Source of the DNA: an uncultured Bacilli bacterium
GTDB taxonomy: Bacteria > Bacillota_I > Bacilli_A > ML615J-28 > CAG-313
NCBI GenBank assembly: GCA_904501965.1
Contig: CAJGCS010000057.1
Span: 1 to 6,661 of the forward strand
DNA length: 6,661 nucleotides
Direction: 5' to 3'
The position numbers were made by a program, and so were the translations under genes. Numbering within the stretch: position 1 is the stretch's first letter; every line of letters starts with the position of its first letter. This document shows, piece after piece, positions 1-6,087 of the stretch. The notes below the pieces were generated by a model. The model saw nothing but the letters and a program-made list of their open reading frames with translations, had not been told where the DNA came from and did no database searches.

Positions 1-462
1 AAAACAACACTTGGAGAAATTTTAAGTCAAAAATATGGTAAAATATTCTTTGATAGTGATATAATCTTAAAGGAAGAAAGTTTATCTTTAGCTAAACTTC
101 TTTCGCTTGGTTTAACTTTAGAAGATTATAGAGAATATGAATCAGGAGTAATAGAAACACTTGCATTTGTTGATAATGCTATTATTTCAACTGGCGGAGG
201 TGTTATAGAAAACCCATCAAACATCTTCTTCTTAAAACAAAAAGGTCTAATCATCTTTTTAGATACGCCTTTAGATATTTTAAAGTCACGTATTAAAAGT
301 GATCGACCTTTAGTTAAAAACGAAAGCGATTTAGAAAAACTTTTTGAAAAACGTTACAATATCTACAAAGAAAATGCAGATATCATATTTAAGTGTAGTG
401 GTAATTTAGACCAAGATGCAAAAGACTTGGAGGCTTTAATTAATGAATATTTTAATAATTAA
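1..462 (+). CDS. aroK: Shikimate kinase, 5'-truncated by the window edge
   Basis: Shikimate kinase phosphorylates the 3-OH of shikimate with ATP in the cytoplasm, the fifth step of the chorismate pathway. The frame is open from base 1 and gives 153 residues. The first visible residues, KTTLG, are the end of the Walker A P-loop, so only about 10-20 N-terminal residues are missing. Visible family marks are the DSD motif (18-20; shikimate/Mg site), YREYE (43-47; the shikimate-binding Arg of the usual FR..E), the glycine triplet TGGGV (64-68), the LID arginine in SDRPL (R102), and R118 in the C-terminal RY..Y helix. The stop is TAA. The end overlaps the aroQ start by 20 bp, which suggests translational coupling in an aro operon. 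The segment before YREYE is atypical (no clear GE..FR), but the assignment is secure from the other motifs and from the two neighbouring shikimate-pathway genes. Confidence 0.93.
   Translation, partial: KTTLGEILSQKYGKIFFDSDIILKEESLSLAKLLSLGLTLEDYREYESGVIETLAFVDNAIISTGGGVIENPSNIFFLKQKGLIIFLDTPLDILKSRIKSDRPLVKNESDLEKLFEKRYNIYKENADIIFKCSGNLDQDAKDLEALINEYFNN
429..433 (+). promoter_or_regulatory. Shine-Dalgarno site of aroQ
   Basis: GGAGG lies inside the 3' end of the shikimate kinase gene, 9 nt before the ATG at 443. It supports that start and the 20-bp overlap between the two genes. Confidence 0.8.
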
Positions 463-889
463 CGGACCTAATCTAAATCTTTTAGGAATTCGCGAAGTTC
501 ATTTTTACAAGAGTTTAACTTATAATGATCTTCTTGAGTTCTATAAGTTTTTAGAAAACAAATTTAATGTAACAATTGAGGCTTACCAAACAAATCATGA
601 AGGATCAATTATTGATAAACTTCATGAAGCTCACTTTAAACAATTTGATGCAATAATAATTAATCCTGGAGCTTACACTCATTATTCATATGCGATAAGA
701 GATGCAATTGCAGCTATTAGCATTCCTACCTTTGAAGTTCATCTTACAGATATAACTAAAAGAGAGAACTGGAGAAGAGTTAGTGTAATATCTGAAGTGT
801 GTGTCAAAACTTTTATGGGAAACCATTTTGAATCATATGAAGATGCCGTTAAATATATCGTAGAAGAAAGGAATCAATATGCAGAATAA
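443..889 (+). CDS. aroQ: Type II 3-dehydroquinate dehydratase
   Basis: This enzyme converts 3-dehydroquinate to 3-dehydroshikimate by anti-elimination (third step of the chorismate pathway); the family forms a dodecamer in the cytoplasm. At 148 residues it is full length for the small type II family. Visible motifs are NGPNLNLLG (7-15), followed by the catalytic Arg17 and Tyr22 on the active-site lid; QTNHEG (49-54); the substrate-binding NPGAYTHYS (74-82); and the catalytic EVH (98-100, with His100 as the general acid), followed by K-RE--RR (R107). The lid reads RE-VHFYKS, slightly unlike the common REPE-IYGS, but the key residues are kept. The ATG at 443 has a good Shine-Dalgarno site. It overlaps aroK upstream and the DAHP synthase start downstream (11 bp), so it sits mid-operon. 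Confidence 0.97.
   Translation: MNILIINGPNLNLLGIREVHFYKSLTYNDLLEFYKFLENKFNVTIEAYQTNHEGSIIDKLHEAHFKQFDAIIINPGAYTHYSYAIRDAIAAISIPTFEVHLTDITKRENWRRVSVISEVCVKTFMGNHFESYEDAVKYIVEERNQYAE
868..872 (+). promoter_or_regulatory. Shine-Dalgarno site of the DAHP synthase gene
   Basis: AAGGA within the end of aroQ, 6 nt before the ATG at 879. It decides that start and confirms the 11-bp overlap. Confidence 0.7.
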
Positions 890-1649
890 ATATCCTTTAC
901 TAAAAAACATTAACAATCATGCATTAAAATCATTAAATGTTCAAGGCTTACTTTTAATCGCAGGTCCTTGTGCAGTTGAAGATTATGCAAAAACACTTGA
1001 CGTTGCGAAATTCTTAAAATCAAATAATATTGAATACTTAAGAGCGGGAGCGTTTAAACCAAGAACTTCTGTCCATGATTTCCAAGGTTTAGGCTTAGAA
1101 GGCCTTGAAATTTTAAAGAAAGTTAAGGAAGAAACAAATATTAAAATTGTTACAGAAATCACAGACGTATCTTATTTAAATGCATATGATTTTGTCGATA
1201 TTATTCAAGTTGGCGCTAGAAACATGCAAAACTTCTCTTTACTTAGTGCTTTAGGAAAAACAAAGAAACCTATCCTATTAAAAAGAGGTTTTGGTAATAC
1301 TCTAGATGAGTGGTTAAGAGCTGCAGAATACATTGTAGCCCAAGGCAATCCTAACATTATTCTTTGTGAACGAGGGATTAAAACATTTGAAAACTCTACA
1401 AGAAATACGCTTGATATTTCAAGTGTCGCTTTAATTAAAGAATATCTAAATGTTCCTGTAATTGTTGACCCTTCACATTCTGCTGGTCGTGCCGATATAA
1501 TACCAGCTTTATCAAAAGCAAGTATTGCGGTTGGAGCTGATGGTTTAATTATTGAAGTGCATCATAATCCTAAAAAATCTATTAGTGATTCACAACAAGC
1601 TTTAGATTATGAAACATTTAAAAAACTATTAAAGAATATTCAAGAATAG
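879..1649 (+). CDS. aroF: 3-deoxy-7-phosphoheptulonate (DAHP) synthase, type I-beta
   Basis: This enzyme condenses phosphoenolpyruvate with erythrose 4-phosphate to DAHP, the committed step into aromatic biosynthesis. The 256 residues form one KDPG/DAHP-synthase TIM barrel. Visible motifs are AGPCAVE (28-34, metal ligand Cys31), RAGAFKPRTS (55-64), TEITD (92-96), QVGARNMQN (110-118), LKRGF (134-138), LCERGI (162-167) and VDPSHSAGR (196-204, metal ligand His200). The metal-site Glu226 (IIEVHHNP) and Asp237 follow. This is the short I-beta form: there is no N-terminal ferredoxin-like/ACT domain and no fused chorismate mutase, so allosteric control is not evident from the chain. KDO-8-phosphate synthase is a relative, but the KPRTS motif and the aro neighbours favour DAHP synthase. 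It is the last gene of the operon; its TAG stop lies at the base of the terminator stem. Confidence 0.95.
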   Translation: MQNKYPLLKNINNHALKSLNVQGLLLIAGPCAVEDYAKTLDVAKFLKSNNIEYLRAGAFKPRTSVHDFQGLGLEGLEILKKVKEETNIKIVTEITDVSYLNAYDFVDIIQVGARNMQNFSLLSALGKTKKPILLKRGFGNTLDEWLRAAEYIVAQGNPNIILCERGIKTFENSTRNTLDISSVALIKEYLNVPVIVDPSHSAGRADIIPALSKASIAVGADGLIIEVHHNPKKSISDSQQALDYETFKKLLKNIQE

Positions 1650-1675
1650 ACTCAAGGCAACTTGAGTCTTTTTTT
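1648..1675 (+). terminator. Rho-independent terminator of the aro operon
   Basis: The inverted repeat AGACTCAAG / CTTGAGTCT (1648-1656 and 1661-1669) encloses a GCAA (GNRA-type) tetraloop at 1657-1660. The run of Ts at 1669-1675 follows directly. The stem begins inside the TAG stop of the DAHP synthase, and the T-tract includes the first two bases of the reverse-strand stop codon (1674-1676) of the convergent prepilin gene. Read on the minus strand the hairpin is also stable, but only a broken T-rich tract (ATTCTTGAATATTCTTT) follows it, so bidirectional action is possible but weaker. Confidence 0.92.
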
Positions 1676-2240
1676 ATACTGTGAAAGAATATTTCATATC
1701 TTCTTTTACAATATCAACACTCCTTATATATGCAATTTGGTTAGAATTTACAGCTGTTGTTATTACTTCCATATTATAATAAATAATTGTTCCATCATCT
1801 AACTTAAGGCTTAAACAACTTGTAAAATATTTGAATTTTGAAGTAATAGTTGCAGGGGAATATTCAACTTTGAAATTTTCATATGAATAATTTGATCCAA
1901 CTAAAGTTTCATAAATAAAATATCCTGCATAAGTCGTATCCAATATATCAACAAATACATCTTCTTCTGTAGTTATTTTATTTACAAATGGAACTTTAAT
2001 TTTAACTTTATTTGTTAAAGAAGTTGTCCCATAATATTCTTGTGTAAATTTCTTATGAACATCTAAAAATACTTTCTCATACATTTTACTATTTTGTTCA
2101 AACACAGTTTTATTATAATTTTTTTGATTAGTAATAACAACTGGAATTGTAATTGATGCAATTACACCAATTATTACTATTACAGCTAATGCTTCATAGA
2201 TTGTAAAACCTAAGTTTTTTAGGTTTTTTTTATTTTCCAT
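1674..2240 (-). CDS. Type IV prepilin-like protein (188 aa), last gene of the pilus operon
   Basis: A secreted filament subunit candidate. It has a short basic leader (MENKKNLKNLG), a prepilin peptidase site Gly11|Phe12, Glu at mature position +5 (Glu16) and a hydrophobic N-terminal helix (about 14-36). Pro33 corresponds to the Pro22 kink common in type IV pilins. A soluble domain follows, rich in beta-prone Thr/Val/Tyr segments, with one cysteine (SCLSLK). This class assembles in the membrane by an inner-helix bundle after N-methylation. It starts 2 nt after the previous prepilin's stop (TAA-TC-ATG) with no recognisable Shine-Dalgarno site in the upstream 20 nt, so translation probably depends on re-initiation. 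Whether it is a major or minor pilin, or a competence/T2SS pseudopilin, cannot be settled. The head domain is not one I recognise. Confidence 0.88.
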   Translation of the reverse strand: MENKKNLKNLGFTIYEALAVIVIIGVIASITIPVVITNQKNYNKTVFEQNSKMYEKVFLDVHKKFTQEYYGTTSLTNKVKIKVPFVNKITTEEDVFVDILDTTYAGYFIYETLVGSNYSYENFKVEYSPATITSKFKYFTSCLSLKLDDGTIIYYNMEVITTAVNSNQIAYIRSVDIVKEDMKYSFTV

Positions 2241-2242
2241 GA

Positions 2243-2617
2243 TTATTTATAATCATATTCGACAGTTACGCCTCTAGCTGTATATTTAAGGGTTCCATTT
2301 TCAAATGTGATATTAGCATTATCAGGAAGCTTCATACCACATTCAGTTTCAAGTAAAGAAACAATTTGATCTGATGTAAGTTTTGTTACTTCATCAACGG
2401 TTGAGTACGCGTCAAAATTTTCACTTGCAATGCCAATCTCAATTGCTTGATAGATTTCTTTAGCTTCGGCTAAGGCAACTGATTCTTTAGACTGTTTAAC
2501 ATATCCAAAATAACCAACGCTTACAAATGTAGATAAAACACCAATAATAGTGATTACTACAAGTAGTTCAACCATCGTAAACCCTTTATTCTTTTTATTC
2601 TTGTTTAATTTTTTCAT
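2243..2617 (-). CDS. Type IV prepilin / ComGC-like pseudopilin (124 aa), candidate major subunit
   Basis: A classic prepilin: basic leader with nine Lys/Asn residues, cleavage site Gly12|Phe13, sequence FTMVELLVVITIIGVL and Glu17 at mature +5. The helix continues through VKQSKESVALAEAKEIYQAIE. A small C-terminal domain with a beta hairpin (ITFENGTLKYTARGVTVEYDY) ends the protein. The usual Pro22 is absent (Val34). Cys93 is the only cysteine. Size and layout match ComGC/GspG-type main subunits of competence pili, type IV pili and T2SS pseudopili, though the GspG calcium site is not evident. The ATG has a near-perfect AGGAGG 4 nt upstream, one of the strongest sites in the operon, which fits high expression and a major subunit. 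It follows a 65-bp gap after pilB that may hold its own promoter. Confidence 0.92.
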   Translation of the reverse strand: MKKLNKNKKNKGFTMVELLVVITIIGVLSTFVSVGYFGYVKQSKESVALAEAKEIYQAIEIGIASENFDAYSTVDEVTKLTSDQIVSLLETECGMKLPDNANITFENGTLKYTARGVTVEYDYK

Positions 2618-2621
2618 ATAT

Positions 2622-2627
2622 CCTCCT
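2622..2627 (-). promoter_or_regulatory. Strong Shine-Dalgarno site of the candidate major prepilin
   Basis: AGGAGG on the minus strand, 4 nt before the ATG at 2617. It contrasts with the following prepilin gene, which has none. Confidence 0.85.
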
Positions 2628-2645
2628 AAATATTTATCCCCTACA

Positions 2646-2674
2646 CTTATATATTTCGTTTAATATTTTGTTTT
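2646..2674 (-). promoter_or_regulatory. Possible weak internal promoter before the two terminal prepilins
   Basis: The only sizeable intergenic gap in the pilus operon (2618-2682) contains, on the minus strand, TATAAG (2651-2646; 5 of 6 to a -10 box). AAAACA lies 17 bp upstream (2674-2669; only 3 of 6 to a -35 box). Transcription would start shortly before the AGGAGG site. No terminator hairpin is visible in the gap. The region is very AT-rich, so chance -10-like boxes are expected. This is a guess supported mainly by the position and by the need for more pilin than ATPase. Confidence 0.25.
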
Positions 2675-2682
2675 TCCGTTTT

Positions 2683-4119
2683 TTATTTTTTAATTAATCC
2701 TTCTTTTTCTGCTCTTTTTAAAATAGTTGAAAGTTTTATAAACTTTTTTGACTTTATTTGTTCATTAATGATGAATTCATAGTTTTGACTAATGATTGAA
2801 GACTTTAACTCTTCATCAATTATTAATACTTCTCCAAGACAAATGCGACCCTTTAATCCTGTATTATTACATACAGGACAGCCTTCATTAATAAATTCTT
2901 TTTTGTTATTAACAATAACTTCTTTTTTACACTTGTTACAACGTTTCTTAACAAGTTTTTGAAATATAATTGCTTTTAGGCTAGTCGCAATTAAAAAAGG
3001 AGGAACGCCTAAATCAATTAATCTAGAAATTGAAGTTTCAGCATCACTTGCATGAATTGTAGATAAAACTAAGTGTCCGGTTGTTGCACTTCTTATTGCA
3101 ATACTTGCACTTTCCTCATCTCTTATTTCTCCAATCATAAATACATCAGGATCTTGTCTTAAGACTGTTTTTAAAGTTTCTGTAAAACCAAGTCCATTAT
3201 TATTTACTTGAACTTGTGATACACCATCTATCGAATACTCAATTGGGTCTTCCACCGTAATTATATTTATCTTTTCATTTATTTTTTCTTTTAATAATGA
3301 GTAAAGTGTTGTTGTTTTGCCACTTCCAGTTGGTCCAACAACTAAAATAAGTCCTACTTGATCTTCAAGGATCTTTAAGATACTACTTTTAGCATTTTTA
3401 TCAATGTATAAATCATCAAAAGTATAATTATTTGCCTCATCGTCAAGAATTCTTAAAGATAATCTTTCACCATAAAGAGTTGGAAGAATTGATATTCTAA
3501 TATCATAGTCTTCACCATTATATTTAAAAACAAATTTTCCATCTTGTGCTTCTTGATGTTTGGTGATATCAAGCTTACTTAATATTTTTATTCTTGATAC
3601 AATCATCTGATATACATCTTGTGAAAATTCTGTACTTTTAACTAAATCACCATCAATTCTAAACCTAACAATAACATTTTTGTTTTTAGGTTCAAAATGA
3701 ATATCACTTACCTTTTGGAGTATTGCTTTTTCAATTAAATTATCAATTGTTCTAACGATATAACTGCTTTTTATTTCTTTATTATAAAACTCTTCTTTTT
3801 CTTCACCTAGTTTTGCATATTCAATTTGCTCTGGTGATGTTTGTAATATATTTTCGTAAAAACCTTGAATACTACTTTTTTCAAGATAATTTAATACACG
3901 TTCAAAATCATCTTTCGTAATATATTCATATTTAATTTCCTTATTATATATTAGTTTAATTATGTTATCTTGAACAAATAAATCTTCACTATCTTTTAAT
4001 ACATGGACATACCTTTTATCCTCATAAAAAGGTATTAAACGAATTTCTTTTAAAAGTTTGATGCTTATTTTATCAAATACATCACTTGTAAAATCAATAT
4101 CTTCAAATCTAATATACAC
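2683..4119 (-). CDS. pilB: PilB/GspE-family pilus assembly ATPase (ComGA-like)
   Basis: A hexameric cytoplasmic ATPase that drives prepilin insertion into the filament through the PilC platform. The 478 residues show a degenerate N-terminal GspE-type domain (about 1-100), then the N2 domain with SDIHFEP and FRIDGDL (138-159). The C-terminal ATPase core contains Walker A GPTGSGKT (262-269), the Asp box ITVEDPIEY (287-295), Walker B VFMIGEIRD (326-334) and the His box TTGHLVLSTIHASD (346-359). A four-cysteine zinc module follows (Cys394, 397, 414, 417: CNKC...CPVC), which is typical of GspE/PilB assembly ATPases and absent from PilT retraction ATPases. All catalytic motifs are intact. The start is GTG at 4119, supported by GGAGGG 5 nt upstream; the gene begins 10 nt after pilC ends. 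Type II secretion GspE or competence ComGA are alternative roles, and only the wider locus could separate them. Confidence 0.96.
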   Translation of the reverse strand: MYIRFEDIDFTSDVFDKISIKLLKEIRLIPFYEDKRYVHVLKDSEDLFVQDNIIKLIYNKEIKYEYITKDDFERVLNYLEKSSIQGFYENILQTSPEQIEYAKLGEEKEEFYNKEIKSSYIVRTIDNLIEKAILQKVSDIHFEPKNKNVIVRFRIDGDLVKSTEFSQDVYQMIVSRIKILSKLDITKHQEAQDGKFVFKYNGEDYDIRISILPTLYGERLSLRILDDEANNYTFDDLYIDKNAKSSILKILEDQVGLILVVGPTGSGKTTTLYSLLKEKINEKINIITVEDPIEYSIDGVSQVQVNNNGLGFTETLKTVLRQDPDVFMIGEIRDEESASIAIRSATTGHLVLSTIHASDAETSISRLIDLGVPPFLIATSLKAIIFQKLVKKRCNKCKKEVIVNNKKEFINEGCPVCNNTGLKGRICLGEVLIIDEELKSSIISQNYEFIINEQIKSKKFIKLSTILKRAEKEGLIKK

Positions 4120-4124
4120 TTTTT

Positions 4125-4130
4125 CCCTCC
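4125..4130 (-). promoter_or_regulatory. Shine-Dalgarno site deciding the GTG start of pilB
   Basis: GGAGGG on the minus strand, 5 nt before the GTG at 4119. Its first G is the last base of the pilC stop codon TAG, so the two genes are tightly linked. Confidence 0.82.
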
Positions 4131-5329
4131 TAACTAATATTTGATAATAGCCCTAACATTGGCATAAATAAAGAGGCCATTATTAAGCCAACAAACAAAG
4201 ATATTAAAATAATTAATACTGGTTCTATAAAGATACTAAGTCTTGATAATGTATTATTTAACTTAACAAAATAAAATTTTGATGAACTTTTAACTTCATT
4301 TGTTAGATTATTTGTTATTTCGCCATTTTTAACCATTTCTACAAACATCTTAGGAAAATATCCAGATGTTTCACATGCACTATAAAAAGTAACACCACGT
4401 CTAATTTCATCTAAGATCCATTTAAACTTTTTAACTAAACTACTATTGTTTAAACAAGTTATAAGAATTTTTAATGAGTCTATTAATGAAATATTATTTG
4501 ATAACATTATTTCTAAGTTTGAAGAAATAATGTAAATGTTAAAAAGTTTATATATTTTACTAATAAATGGTAGTTTTGATAAAACCAAACTAATAAATGA
4601 TTTACCTTTCTTCGACATAAGAAATAGTATAGATGATAAAAATACAAGTATTAATGTAAGTATTACAAATATAAAATACTCTTTCAAAAAATTACTAAAA
4701 GAAAATAAAATCATTGTGTAAAGCGGTAAATCAATGTTATTATCAATAAAAATATCACTATACATCGGTAAAACAAATAAACACATTACAAACATTATAA
4801 CTACTGCCATTAAAAGTAGGATTGATGGATAAATCATTGCATTAACAATCTTACTTTTTATCTTTTGAGTATTCTCATAGTATTTAGAAAGATAAGCAAA
4901 TACCTCTTTTAAGCTTCCTGATTTTTCGCCAACATCAACCATCGAAATGAAAAGGTTCGAAAAATATTTATTATATTTTCTAACACAGCTTGTAAAGCTT
5001 TGCCCTTTGTTTAGTTCTTCTTTTGTGTAATTTAAAAACTCTTTAATTCCTAAATTTGAAGTAGTAGCTTCTAAAATAGAAATAACACTTATAAGAGGTT
5101 GATTTGATGAAAGCATCATTGCCATATTATTACATAGTTCTTTGATGTCTTTTTCCCTGACTGTATGACTAATAAAATGTTTTTTATCTTGTTTTACTTT
5201 TTTATATTTTATTAAATAGTAATCATGAAAACTAATAATCTTTCTAAGTTCATCAATAGATGCAGCTTCTACCATTCCCTTTATTTTTTTCTTTTCTTTA
5301 TCCAGGGCAATAAACTTATATTTATTCAC
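4130..5329 (-). CDS. pilC: PilC/GspF-family inner membrane platform protein (ComGB-like)
   Basis: A polytopic membrane protein on which the filament assembles and which the ATPase turns. The 399 residues match the family's usual length. A short N-terminal domain (1-45; YKFIALDKEKKKIKGMVEAASIDELRKII) precedes two T2SSF repeats. Repeat 1 (about 62-190) holds the signature FISMVDVGEKSGSLKEVFAYLSKYYE (127-152) and the YPSILLL helix (167-189). A second hydrophobic helix lies at about 218-238. Repeat 2 (about 266-392) has the matching but degenerate FVEMVKNGEITNNL (329-342) and the final helix (366-390). The start is GTG at 5329, backed by GGGAGG 6 nt upstream. It overlaps the preceding prepilin gene by 8 bp and is followed 10 nt later by pilB. 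PilC before PilB is the reverse of the comG and common pilB-pilT-pilC order. Confidence 0.94.
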   Translation of the reverse strand: MNKYKFIALDKEKKKIKGMVEAASIDELRKIISFHDYYLIKYKKVKQDKKHFISHTVREKDIKELCNNMAMMLSSNQPLISVISILEATTSNLGIKEFLNYTKEELNKGQSFTSCVRKYNKYFSNLFISMVDVGEKSGSLKEVFAYLSKYYENTQKIKSKIVNAMIYPSILLLMAVVIMFVMCLFVLPMYSDIFIDNNIDLPLYTMILFSFSNFLKEYFIFVILTLILVFLSSILFLMSKKGKSFISLVLSKLPFISKIYKLFNIYIISSNLEIMLSNNISLIDSLKILITCLNNSSLVKKFKWILDEIRRGVTFYSACETSGYFPKMFVEMVKNGEITNNLTNEVKSSSKFYFVKLNNTLSRLSIFIEPVLIILISLFVGLIMASLFMPMLGLLSNIS

Positions 5330-5702
5330 AGAAAACCTCCCTTTCTAGAAAGATAATATCTCCATTTGTATCAAACTTATAGTTATAAACAAGATTAAAA
5401 GTTCCATTTGCATCTTGTATTTTAAAATACTTTCCTTTTGTATTATAAAGAGCTAAATAATTACCACATAGTTCTTTAGATATACTTGTAAGAGTATATG
5501 AATCATCATAATAAATTTCATTTAATCTATTTTCATTAAAAATACGAATTAGTACTTCATCAGTTGTTTGGCCACTTTTAATAATTAAATTATTTATTAC
5601 TATTATTGATAGAACAATTAACATTGTCAAAATAGCATAAATACAAGAAAGAATTGTGCTTCCTTTATTTTTTGTATACTCTTTTACTAAGCAACTCATC
5701 AT
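5322..5702 (-). CDS. Minor prepilin-like protein lacking Glu5 (126 aa)
   Basis: The N-terminus reads KEYTKNKG followed by STILSCIYAILTMLIVLSIIVIN: a basic stretch, Gly14 at the cleavage position, then a 25-residue hydrophobic helix (about 17-41). This is the architecture of a type IV prepilin, but mature +1 is Ser instead of Phe and mature +5 is Ser19 instead of Glu. In type II secretion the tip pseudopilin GspK is the member known to lack Glu5, so a tip role is an inference. The soluble domain (42-126) ends in beta-rich segments and contains two cysteines, Cys79 and Cys125, which could form a disulfide outside the membrane. There are two adjacent Met codons (5702 and 5699). The GAGGGG site is 4 nt from the first and 7 nt from the second, so the second may be the true start. 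It overlaps the preceding minor prepilin by 38 bp and pilC by 8 bp. Confidence 0.75.
   Translation of the reverse strand: MMSCLVKEYTKNKGSTILSCIYAILTMLIVLSIIVINNLIIKSGQTTDEVLIRIFNENRLNEIYYDDSYTLTSISKELCGNYLALYNTKGKYFKIQDANGTFNLVYNYKFDTNGDIIFLEREVFCE
5336..5341 (-). promoter_or_regulatory. Shine-Dalgarno site deciding the GTG start of pilC
   Basis: GGGAGG on the minus strand, 6 nt before the GTG at 5329, inside the end of the preceding prepilin gene. It establishes the non-ATG start and the 8-bp overlap. Confidence 0.82.
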
Positions 5703-6087
5703 TTATCCCCTCATAGTTTCTTTCGATATTTAAAACATTTATATCTGTAATATATAAAGTAGATGTTTCATTAAACCTTACTTCAAAAATTATTCTATCT
5801 AATTTTTTATATGGAACTTTTAAGTAAATTTCTATTTGTAGATAATTACTTTCACTTTTAACAATAAAATTCTTATATTCTTCTTCTACTATATTTTTAC
5901 TGTTTTTTGGATCGACTTCACATAATCTTAAAATGTTTTGATAGTTTGTATAAAGTGATGCCTCATATAGTCTTCTTGAATTTGTATTTTTTACATTAAA
6001 GTAAATACCCATAACACCTGCAACACAGCTTGAAAGTAGTAACAAAGAAAATATACATTCTAATATTGAAAAACCTTTATTTTTCAT
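5665..6087 (-). CDS. Minor prepilin with canonical GF...E signal (140 aa, PilV/GspI/ComGE-like)
   Basis: A short leader (MKNKG) precedes the prepilin peptidase site Gly5|Phe6, and FSILE puts Glu10 at mature +5. The hydrophobic helix ILECIFSLLLLSSCVAGVMG (about 8-27) leads into VKNTNSRRLYEASLYTNYQNILRL, a helical stretch like that of minor pilins/pseudopilins of the PilV/GspI group. A beta-rich C-terminal half follows (NYLQIEIYLKVPYKK..RIIFEVRFNETSTLYITDINVLNIE). I start it at the ATG at 6087, not at an upstream in-frame Met at 6150: this ATG gives a proper leader of five residues and has GAGGA 8 nt upstream, while the longer version would add 21 unrelated residues encoded inside the upstream gene. 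It overlaps the upstream gene by 11 bp and the next prepilin by 38 bp. The likely role is tip initiation of the filament. Confidence 0.87.
   Translation of the reverse strand: MKNKGFSILECIFSLLLLSSCVAGVMGIYFNVKNTNSRRLYEASLYTNYQNILRLCEVDPKNSKNIVEEEYKNFIVKSESNYLQIEIYLKVPYKKLDRIIFEVRFNETSTLYITDINVLNIERNYEGINDELLSKRVYKK
5707..5712 (-). promoter_or_regulatory. Shine-Dalgarno site for the Glu5-less prepilin
   Basis: GAGGGG on the minus strand, within the 3' end of the previous prepilin gene. It is 4 nt from the ATG at 5702 and 7 nt from the ATG at 5699. The second spacing is closer to optimal. Confidence 0.75.

Noticed and set aside
2618..2682. Terminator between pilB and the prepilin genes
   Set aside because: The stretch is A-rich on the minus strand, but no inverted repeat followed by a T-run could be found.
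2683..4119. Reading the ATPase as a PilT retraction ATPase
   Set aside because: The four-cysteine zinc module and the long N-terminal region belong to assembly ATPases (PilB/GspE), not PilT.
4536..4721. A 61-codon plus-strand open frame
   Set aside because: It lies wholly within pilC on the other strand, has no good Shine-Dalgarno site and no recognisable product; PilC's family motifs explain the region.
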